From Candidatus Paraburkholderia kirkii (lineage in GTDB: Bacteria > Pseudomonadota > Gammaproteobacteria > Burkholderiales > Burkholderiaceae): DNA of 64,000 bases. Below the pieces are notes generated by a model, which did not search any database, was not told the origin of the DNA, and saw only the letters and a list, made by a program, of their open reading frames with translations. Positions 56,832 through 64,000 of the stretch are shown here, piece by piece (positions within the stretch are counted from its first letter, which is position 1; each line of letters starts with the position of its first letter). The position numbers were made by a program, and so were the translations under genes. Where the stretch lies: NCBI GenBank assembly GCA_001189345.1, contig LFKV01000017.1, positions 24,938-88,937 on the forward strand. Reading direction: 5' to 3'.

Positions 56832-57615
56832 CAGTGCGCTCCTTCACGCTGGTTGAAATGCGGCAGTTGCCGCGTCTCGCGCACCGAGCGTGGGTGCCAC
56901 AGCTTCGCGCCGCCTTCGATGCCCGCCGCGTTCGATACGATCGCCACGTTGTCCGGCAGCTTGAACTTGATGTGCGCCGCGTTGCCGCCGCCGATCCACA
57001 GCCGGTCTTAGTTCACGAGCGTCGCGAGGATGCCGATGATCTTCTCCACGCGCCGGCTCCAGCGCTTCTTGCCGGCCTTCTCGCGCGCCGCGTTGCCGAT
57101 GTATTCGTCGTAGGTCTTGTCCTTCGCAACCGGATGATGCGCGAGCTCGAGATGCGGCATGAGCTCGCCGTCGCGAAAGAGCGCGGTGCCCGCGCCGGTG
57201 CCGAGCGTGAGCACCATCTCGATGCCGCGAGTCCCTGCATCTCGGCATCGTTGATCATGTGCGCGGGCACGTCGCCGAGGCGCTCGGCGATCAGCTGCGC
57301 GAACGGCACGCCGCGCCAGTACGAGGTGCCGAGGTTCGGCGCGGTCAGCACGACGTTGTCGCGCACGACGCCCGGAAAGCCGATGGAGATATGCGTCGGC
57401 GCAACCGCGATGATCGGCTCGACGACCGCCTCCGGCCTGGCGGGATTCGGCGTCGGCACGCGCAGCCGCTCGCTCTTCATCTCGCCGTCCTCCGAGATGA
57501 TGGCCGCCTTCAACCCCGTGCCGCCGACGTCGATCGCGAGGATGCGCTCGGCCCTGATCGCGAGTTTGTCCGCTGAAACGTGCGTCTTCTGTCTGGTTCT
57601 GGATTCCGTGCTCAC
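56831..57615 (-). pseudogene. ppgK: Polyphosphate glucokinase-like (ROK family), frameshift plus TAA
   Basis: From GTG 57615: ESRTRQKTHVSADKLAIRAE, then ILAIDVGGTGLKAAIISEDG (phosphate loop), ISIGFPGVVRDNVVLTAPNL and MINDAEMQGLA with the catalytic Asp. A shift near 57233 moves to MVLTLGTGAGTALFRDGELM. TAA at 57008-57010 falls between ILATLVN and DRLWIGGGNAAHIKF in the same frame, where relatives have Tyr, and the tail reads on to 56831. It phosphorylates glucose with polyphosphate or ATP to give the substrate of the adjacent zwf. Two lesions; inactive. Confidence 0.82.
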
Positions 57616-57638
57616 GCTTGTTGTCCTTATGGTCGAGT

Positions 57639-59178
57639 TCAGTCCTTCTTGCGCGCGTCGGTCAGCAGGCGCCACGCGCGGCCGTCCTGCGCCAGCAGCC
57701 GGTCCGCTTCGGCCGGCCCCGCGCTGCCCGCGGCATAGCCGTGCACGGGCAGCAAGCTGCCCGGATGCAGCACGCGATCCACCGCGGCCCATGCCGTCTC
57801 GATGCTGTCCGCGCGCTGAAAGAGCGTCGCGTCGCCGAGCATGCAGTCGTAGAGCAGCGTCTCGTAGCCGACGTTCGCGCGCTCCGTGAAGAAGTCCGCA
57901 TAGTCGAACGCCGAGCGCACCGCGCCGATCTGCATCACCGGGCCGGGCACCCTTCACGTTGAAGCGGAGCTCGTGCCGTGCGCGGGATCGATGCGCAGCG
58001 TGAACACGTTCGGCGTCAGGGCATCGACGGGCGTATCGCGGAGCAGCAGGAACGGCACGGCCTTCAGCTGCACCGAGATTTCCGTGCGCCGCTCGCTCAG
58101 GCGCTTGCCGGTGCGCAGATAGAACGGCACGCCCGCCCAGCGCCAGTTCTCGACATACACGCGCGCCGCCGCATAGGTCTCGGTGCGGCTGTCCTTCGCG
58201 ACGCCCGGCTCTTCCCGGTAGCCCGGCCCGGCCTCGTACTGGCCGAGCACGACGTCTTTCGCCGAGAGGGGGCGGATCGCGTCGAAGACTTCGGCTTTCC
58301 GGTCGCGCACGGATTCGGCATCGAATGAATTGGGCGGCTCCATCGCCACCATGCCGAGCAGCTGGAACAGATGGTTCGGCAGCATGTCGCGGAACGCGCC
58401 CGTCTGCTCGTTGAACTTGCCGCGCCCTTCCACGCCGATGGTCTCGGCCACCGTGATCTGCAACGTTGTCGATGAATTCGCGCCGCCACACGGGCTCGAA
58501 CATCGCGTTGGCGAAGCGCACGGCGAGAATGCTCTGCACCGTGTCCTTGCCGAGAAAATGATCGATGCGATAGACCTGCGACTCGTCCGCATACTTGAGG
58601 ATGCAGTCGTCGAGCGCCCGCGCGGACGCGAGATCGCTGCCGAACGGCTTCTCGATCACGAGCCGCCTGAAGTTGCCGTCCTTCTCCTCGAGCAGGCCCG
58701 CGGCGCCCAGATGCGCGACGATCGGCTCGAAGAAGCGCGCACCCACCGCGAGATAGAACACGACGTTGCCCGACTTCGCCTTCGCGAGTCGCGTCTCGAG
58801 CCGCGCGAAGGTTTCGTCCTCCCCGAATTCGCCCGCGAAGTACTCGAGCCGCTCGACGACCCAGTCCCACGCATCCTCGTCCAGTTGCGACGTGTGGAAC
58901 GTCGCGGCCTTGTCGGCGGCGAACTTGCGCAGGGATTGCGTGAGGTCGTCGCGCCATTCGGACGTCTCGCGCTCGCCGTGATTCACGCCGATGATCTGCA
59001 TGTCGTCATCGAGCAGCTTGTCGGTGGAAAGGTTGTAGAGCGACGGCATCAGCAGCCGCCTGGTGAGATCGCCGCACGCTCCGAAGATGACGAGCGTGCA
59101 TGGCGGCGCGGGATGCTTGCCGGCGCACGTCCCGCCCGGCTGGTTCGCTTCGTTCGCTTCGTTGAATTCTTTCGGCAT
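57639..59178 (-). pseudogene. zwf: Glucose-6-phosphate 1-dehydrogenase, two frameshifts
   Basis: ATG 59178 gives MPKEFNEANEANQPGG and the NADP site CTLVIFGACGDLTRRLLMPS. The catalytic RIDHFLGKDTVQSILAVRFA follows in frame. A shift near 58462 separates REFID from ITVAETIGVEGRGKFNEQTG and the next 170 residues, and another near 57955 moves to PGPVMQIGAVRSAFDYADFF and the C-terminus at 57639. All conserved blocks survive, but in three frames. The enzyme starts the oxidative pentose phosphate and Entner-Doudoroff routes and the main cytosolic NADPH supply. Confidence 0.92.
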
Positions 59179-59373
59179 GGCGTGTCGTCCCCTATCAGTT
59201 GCACTCGAACCTGGAAAGACCACAGACGATGCGGCACAGTTCACTCGGGCGTCTCGCCGAAAGCACGCGCACCGATGTTCGTATGATTTTTGTAATTATC
59301 AAGCTTTCGTGTCGTAAAATAGGCGCGCTCGCGGATCTTGCGACATCGAAGCCGACCTAGGCCCGGACTCCAC

Positions 59374-60243
59374 ATGAACGCACACGACACTTCCATCGAC
59401 CTCGAGGCTTACTTCGCGCGCATCGGCTTCAGCGGCCCGGCGCGTCCGTCGCCGATGTTCGATACCCTGCGCGCGCTGCATCTGCTGCATCCGCTGGCGA
59501 TTCCCTTCGAAACTCTCGATGCCCTCCTCGGCCGCCCCGTGAAGCTCGATCTCGCGTCGATCCAGCGCAAGCTCGTGACCGGGCGGCGCGGCGGCTACTG
59601 CTACGAACACAACCTGCTTTTGCGCAGCGTACTGCAGACGCTCGGTTTTCGCGTGCGCAGCTTCGCGGGCCGCGTCCTGTGGGGGCGCGACGCGTCGAGC
59701 ATGCCGCCGCGCACGCACATGCTGCTGCTGGTCGATCTCGACGAAGGCACCTTTCTCGCCGACGTCGGCTTCGGCGGCATGGTGCTGTCCGCGCCGCTCG
59801 CGTTCGAAACGGGCCTCGAGCAGATCACGCCTCACGGCGCGTTCCGGCTGGAGGACGCCGGCGGCGAGCCGCGCAGCTTCATTCTGCGGGGGCTCGTAAG
59901 CGGCGGCTGGGCGCCCGTCTACCGCTTCGATCTCGATCCACAGTATGACGCCGACTACGAGATGGCCAACCATTTCGTGTCGACGTATCCGCAGTCGATA
60001 TTCCTGCACAACCTGCTTGCCGCGCGCATCGCGCCCGGCGTGCGCTACGGCCTGTTCAACGGGTGCCTGCACGTGCATCACGTTCACGACGAAAGCGCGG
60101 GCAGCGAGCAACGCGAACTCGGGAGCGTGGCGGACCTGCGCCGCGTGCTCGAAAACGAAATCGGCATTCGTCTGCCGGATGCGGGTGAATCCGGCGCCAT
60201 CAGCCCCGCCGATCTGGACGCCGCGCTGTCCCGGCTTCCGTGA
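59374..60243 (+). CDS. nat: Arylamine N-acetyltransferase
   Basis: 289 residues from ATG 59374. The Cys-His-Asp triad is complete: RRGGYCYEHN (Cys76), MPPRTHMLLLVD (His115) and FLADVGFGG (Asp130). NATs transfer acetyl from acetyl-CoA to arylamines or hydrazines; some relatives are amide synthases in natural-product clusters, but nothing nearby supports that. N-terminal DLEAYFARIGFSG and C-terminal LENEIGIRLP are standard. Intact and apparently monocistronic; kept in an area where neighbours on both sides are broken. Confidence 0.93.
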   Translation: MNAHDTSIDLEAYFARIGFSGPARPSPMFDTLRALHLLHPLAIPFETLDALLGRPVKLDLASIQRKLVTGRRGGYCYEHNLLLRSVLQTLGFRVRSFAGRVLWGRDASSMPPRTHMLLLVDLDEGTFLADVGFGGMVLSAPLAFETGLEQITPHGAFRLEDAGGEPRSFILRGLVSGGWAPVYRFDLDPQYDADYEMANHFVSTYPQSIFLHNLLAARIAPGVRYGLFNGCLHVHHVHDESAGSEQRELGSVADLRRVLENEIGIRLPDAGESGAISPADLDAALSRLP

Positions 60244-60292
60244 GCGCGCGGGCGTCGCCACCGGCACGACCAAGCTTAATCACAAGACCACG

Positions 60293-61993
60293 ATGTTCAA
60301 GAATAAGACGCGCGGCAGCAGCGATTTCCAGACCCATCATCGCAGCACGGTGCTCGCCAACCGGCTGCCCCGTGGCGCTCGCGCCTCGTCGTCGGACTGA
60401 CGGCGGCGTTTCTCGCGCTCGGGCTGCGTGCGCTGTGGGTTCAGGTGGTCGACCATGAGTTCTATATCGGCGAAGGACAGAAGCGCTACCAGCGCACGCT
60501 GGCGCTGTCGGCAACGCGTGGGCGCATCGTCGATCGCCACGGCGCGATGCTCACCGTCAGCCTCGCCACCTACGAGGTGTGGGCCACGCCCAGGTTCTTC
60601 GACGGCGATCACGGCAATGAAATCGCCCGCCTGCTCGACATGCCGCCCAAGGAGCTGCAGCGGCGCATCGAAGCGAACCGCGCCTTCGTGCTGCTCAAAC
60701 GTCAGGTGGAAGCCGAAGCCGCCGAGCGCATCGCGCAGATCGGGCGCGCGGGCATCACCACGCTCGTGCCGGATACGAAGCGTTTCTATTCCGAAGGCGA
60801 ATCGGCGGCCCACGTGGTCGGGTTCACCAATAACGAGGATCGCGGCCAGGAAGGCGTCGAGCTCGCCGCCGACGCCCGCCTGACGGGCGGAGCCGGCCAG
60901 CGCGAAGTGATCCGCGACCGGCTCGGGCGGGTCGTCTCGCAGATCGGCGAGACGGATCAGCCGAGGAACGGCGAGACGATTCAGCTGACCATCGACCGGC
61001 ACATCCAGCAGCTCGCGCACTCGCAGCTGAAGGCGGCGATCGCGAAGCACAAGGCGCGCGCGGCAGCGTCGTCGTGCTCGACGCGAAGAACGGCGAAGTG
61101 CTCGCGCTCACCAACTACCCGAGCTTCGATCCGAACGACCGCGCGCGCCGCACCGGCGAGCAGTTGCGCAACCGCGCACTCACCGACACCTTCGAGCCCG
61201 GCTCCACGATCAAGCCGCTCGTCGCCGCCCTGTCAATCGATCTCGGCAAGGTCCGCCCCGAGACGCGCATCGACACAGCGCCGGGCAGCATGAAAATCGG
61301 CCCGAACGTGATTCACGACACGTCGAATCACGGCGTCATCACGGTGGCGCAGGCGGTGCAGATGTCGAGCAACGTCGCGCTCACGAAACTCGCGCTGCAG
61401 ATTCCCGCGAAAACGATCCGGGACAAGTATCGCGAATACGGCATCGGCCGCGCGCCCGAGCTGACCTTCCCTGGCGCGGCGACGACCGGCTGCGCGCGCC
61501 CGAACGGTGGAGGCCGATCGAGCAGGCGACGATGGCCTACGGCTACGGCCTGTCGCTGTCGCTCCTGCAGATCGCGCAGGTCTACACCGCCTATGCCGGC
61601 GACGGCCGCTTTCACGCGGCCACGCTGATCCACGGCGAGACGCGCGGCAAATCCGCGCAGATCACGCAGCCGGCCACGGCGAAGGCCGTGCGCAACATGC
61701 TCGAAATGGCGATCGGCGAGCACAGCACCGGGCGCGCGGCCGCGGTCGAGGGCTATCGCGTCGGCGGCAAAACCGGCGCGGCGCGCAAGCAGGTCGGGCG
61801 CTCGTATGCGGCCAACAAGTACCGCGCGTCGTTCGTCGGCATCGCGCCGATGAGCGATCCGCGCGTGATCGTCGCCGTGATGATCGACGAGCCCACGGGC
61901 GGCACGTACTACGGCGGCACGGTCGCGGGGCCGGTGTTCTCGGGCATCGTCGGCGCGACGCTGCCGCTGCTCGGCGTGCCGCCGGACGCATGA
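60293..61993 (+). pseudogene. FtsI/PBP2b-like class B penicillin-binding protein, multiple frameshifts
   Basis: ATG 60293 gives MFKNKTRGSSDFQTHHRSTV, then a shift near 60375 to LRALWVQVVDHEFYIGEGQK and the pedestal domain (LSATRGRIVDRHGAMLTVSL). Near 61065 it shifts to VLDAKNGEVLALTNYPSFDP and the transpeptidase with SxxK in FEPGSTIKPLV and SSN in VQMSSNVALT; near 61480 it shifts again to MAYGYGLSLSLLQIAQVYTA and KTG in RVGGKTGAARK. The stop is 61993. It is a septal or elongation PBP paralogue outside the mra cluster, so the essential FtsI is presumably elsewhere. Confidence 0.88.
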
Positions 61994-62120
61994 TCCGTCC
62001 CGGATGCGGGCGCGGGGCTTGCTGCGGTTCACGCACGACACCAGCGCGAAAACGGCCGGACGGCTGGCGCGCTGTGCTCTAATGTCGTGTTATGGCTCGA
62101 GATCATTCACAGGAAAGACC

Positions 62121-62490
62121 ATGAGAAAACTCGCCGCGGCGCTCGCGCTGCCCTTGCTCTTCACCGCTTGCGCACAATTCCACAACGAGGACGCGGGACA
62201 GCCCGAAGTCGAAAAAATCGTCGTCCGACGACAAGGTGAACAGCGTCGTGCAATGCATCGCCGAGGAAGCGAGGAAGCACGACGCCCGGTTTCAGCAGAC
62301 ATCCATCCCGCAAGGCGTGATGCTCGAATTCGGCGATTCGAACGTGATCAAGGTTCGCTACGATAACGGCGAGACCACCTACCGCTACTATCCGGGCGTG
62401 CGTCACGCGTCGAATCTGTGGATCGAGGGCGCGGGCAAGAAGTGCGCGCCCTCGGACCCGACCAGCCACGACGCTCAGACTCAGAAATAA
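62121..62490 (+). pseudogene. Small lipoprotein, frameshifted
   Basis: AGGAAAG precedes ATG 62121. MRKLAAALALPLLFTACAQF is a lipoprotein signal with lipobox FTAC. Near 62218 the frame slips; in the next frame DDKVNSVVQCIAEEARKHDA, GVMLEFGDSNVIKVRYDNGE and TTYRYYPGVRHASNLWIEGA continue to 62490. Total about 120 residues. No named domain; a periplasmic lipoprotein found in Burkholderia as far as I can judge. Inactive. Confidence 0.7.
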
Positions 62491-62501
62491 GCACGGGAAT
62501 C

Positions 62502-62792
62502 ATGCGCTCGACCAAAGCCATCCACGCCGTCGAACGGCTCAAGACGCGCAGCGGCAACACGCAGTATGCGGCGGTCTCGATGCCCGGGGGCGTCTTCTAT
62601 CTCGTTGAGCGCACGGCCGCGGGCTCGCCCCGGCTTTCCGAGCCGATGTCGATGGACGAGTTCGTCGCGTTCGTGAACGCGCGCGAGCCGGCCAGGCCGC
62701 GCAAGGTCAGCAAGCTCGACCTCGCGATGGAAGAGCAGATCGGCCGCAACGGCAAGCGCGGCGCGAAATCGGGCGCCGAAGGCGGCGACTAG
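62502..62792 (+). CDS. Hypothetical protein; stop codon lies at the IS630 copy 3 junction
   Basis: 96 residues from ATG 62502, 11 bases after the lipoprotein stop. A basic, soluble protein: STKAIHAVERLKTRSGNTQY, AAVSMPGGVFYLVERTAAGS and PMSMDEFVAFVNAREPARP, with a Lys/Arg/Gly-rich tail. No domain recognised. The TAG stop (62790-62792) is made of the TA target duplication plus the first base of the IS, which is G here instead of T as in the other copies. On the other side, TA is followed by G too, so the original stop was probably TAG and has been preserved. Confidence 0.62.
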   Translation: MRSTKAIHAVERLKTRSGNTQYAAVSMPGGVFYLVERTAAGSPRLSEPMSMDEFVAFVNAREPARPRKVSKLDLAMEEQIGRNGKRGAKSGAEGGD

Positions 62793-63904
62793 TCCATTGC
62801 GTCATTGAATTGGCACTGGTCGAATCCGGCGCGAAGGATCGTCATATTTCCACTTGATCGGTTTCGGGTTCTTGTTGTGTTCGCGGATGTATCGGCATCA
62901 GTTTGCGATCCCAATCCTTCACCGAAGTGAAGATGCCGCGAGCGATCACTTCACGCTGAATGCGCGAGAACCAGTTCTCCACCTGGTTGAGCCACGACGA
63001 GTAGGTCGGCGTGAAGTGCAGGTGCACGTTGCGCTGCGCATCAAGGAAGTCGGCAACCCGCTGCGTCTTATGGCTGCTGACGTTGTCGCAGATCGCGTGG
63101 ATTTCCCGGCGTTTGGGCTGGCTGGCGACGACGTCGGTCAGGAAGGCCACGAACTGCTCGCTGGTGTGGCGCGCCACCGTCTTGCCCAGCACCTCGCCGG
63201 TGGCAGTATTGAACGCCGCGAACAGGCTGAGCGTGCCGTTGCGCTTGTACTCGAAGCCGTGACTCTCGGCGCGCCCGGGCGACAGCGGCAGCATACGGTC
63301 CTTGCGATCGAGTGCCTGGATCGCGGTCTTCTCGTCCACGCAGAACACCGCTGCGTGCGCCGGCGGGTTCAGGTACAGCCCGATCACGTCGGCTGCCTTG
63401 GTCTCGAAGTCCGGGTCGTTGGAGACCATGTGCCGCTCCAACTGCTGCGGCTTGATGCCGTGCTTGCGCCAGATGCGCTGCACGGCCGAGACCGATACGT
63501 CGCCGAGTTCTGCTGCGAGCTTGTAGCTACTCCAGTGTGTCGAACCGTCGGCGGGTTTGTGCTTGAGGGTGCACTTGAGCACCCGCGCTTCCAGTTTGGC
63601 CGGTGGCTGCGTAGGCGCCCGCCCGCGGTGCCGGGCGTACATGCCGGCTAGTCGCTCGCTGAGGAAGCGCCCGACCAGCGTGCGATGAAGCGCGAATCGC
63701 AACCCAGTGTGCGCATGATACTGTCGCGCGATTCGCCGTCCTCGAGCATCAGGATCAACTTTGCGCGTCGCACGTCCGCCGCACGCACCGTTCGGCTGCG
63801 CGCCGCCGACAACAGTTGCTCACGTTCGATATCTGTCAGGTTCATTTTGACCCATGACCTGTATCTGAACACAGACAGGGTGCTAATTCAATAACGCAGC
63901 GCAA
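62792..63904 (-). mobile_element. IS630-family insertion sequence, copy 3
   Basis: About 1113 bp, flanked by TA at 62790-62791 and 63905-63906, same orientation as copy 1. Terminal differences are G for T at the first base on the left, and ATAACGCAGCGCAA instead of ATGACGCAGTGCAA on the right. The transposase carries a one-base deletion. The last 94 bp of the window (63907-64000) show no recognisable gene. Confidence 0.92.
62842..63845 (-). pseudogene. IS630 transposase, one-base deletion
   Basis: Identical in layout to copy 1, but the run of four C in GCGCCCCGACC is three C here (about 63670), so MNLTDIEREQLL...IARWSG goes out of frame before RFLSERLAGM. The DDE core downstream is intact but unlinked to its HTH. 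It shares the altered C-terminus of the other copies. Confidence 0.9.
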
Positions 63905-64000
63905 TAGCAATGAAACTTCGGCACATCAAACGAGCCGTGCAATTTTGGTCTCTGGCATCGCTCGCCGACATCAAGTGAATGCCAACCAGTCTTCGGCTGG

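Overview
The window reads as the chromosome of a Burkholderia-sensu-lato bacterium (Burkholderia/Paraburkholderia/Caballeronia group): high GC, Burkholderiaceae gene blocks (mutL-miaA, purM, hda-HAD-pcnB-folK-dNK-panB) and close-family protein sequences. It is unusually decayed. About half of the recognisable genes carry frameshifts, nonsense codons, truncations or fusions, while the housekeeping genes between them are clean. Together with three copies of one IS630-type element and two exact tandem duplications inside genes, this looks like an early-stage reductive genome such as a host-restricted (for example leaf-nodule) symbiont. That lifestyle is inference; the gene decay is seen directly.

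Layout. 0-6 kb: ruined amino-acid/amide catabolism (D-aminoacylase, MFS transporter with a 679-bp tandem duplication, an aminotransferase fused to an AtzE-like amidase remnant, a carboxymuconolactone-decarboxylase-like gene, an amino-acid binding protein). Promoters in this block share a CAACATAT-type palindrome. 6-10 kb: a hypothetical gene, a broken BamE-like lipoprotein, an NlpD/ActS-like LysM-M23 lipoprotein, GlsB and DedA. 10.4-20.3 kb: the intact core (mutL, miaA, purM, hda, HAD phosphatase, pcnB, folK, deoxynucleoside kinase with an altered P-loop, panB). 20.4-23.9 kb: broken copD and two intact multi-haem cytochromes c. 23.9-25.0 kb: IS630 copy 1.

25-32.6 kb: TetR regulator, RND efflux operon and Fur-controlled TonB receptor, all broken, with the RND permease and the receptor fused tail to tail; then a nonsense-mutated AraC regulator and an intact VOC protein. 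33-43.4 kb: sulfate-binding protein, esterase, HutC-type regulator, an AprA-like flavoprotein with an intact AprB-like ferredoxin and an SsuA/TauA-like binding protein, then formamidase, AmiS channel, LuxR regulator and NCS1 permease. Nearly all are broken, and ABC-permease and formamidase ends are fused. 43.4-44.0 kb: internally deleted IS630 copy 2 at a rearrangement junction. 44-49 kb: glgC fragment, glgA with a 320-bp tandem duplication, intact SDR, broken dihydrolipoamide-dehydrogenase-like gene, small membrane protein. 49.3-52.2 kb: mmsB, mmsA and LysR, all broken. 52.5-54.9 kb: M23 peptidase/bactofilin operon and a gutted corA. 55.5 kb: infA. 55.9-59.2 kb: HAD phosphatase, polyphosphate-glucokinase-like gene and zwf, all broken. 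59.4-62.8 kb: intact arylamine N-acetyltransferase, broken FtsI-like PBP, small proteins, and IS630 copy 3 inserted at a stop codon.

Functionally the window retains replication/repair, tRNA modification, purine, folate and pantothenate synthesis, RNA tailing and respiration. It has lost scavenging and catabolic systems, efflux, siderophore uptake, glycogen synthesis and, if there are no second copies, the oxidative pentose phosphate entry enzyme.
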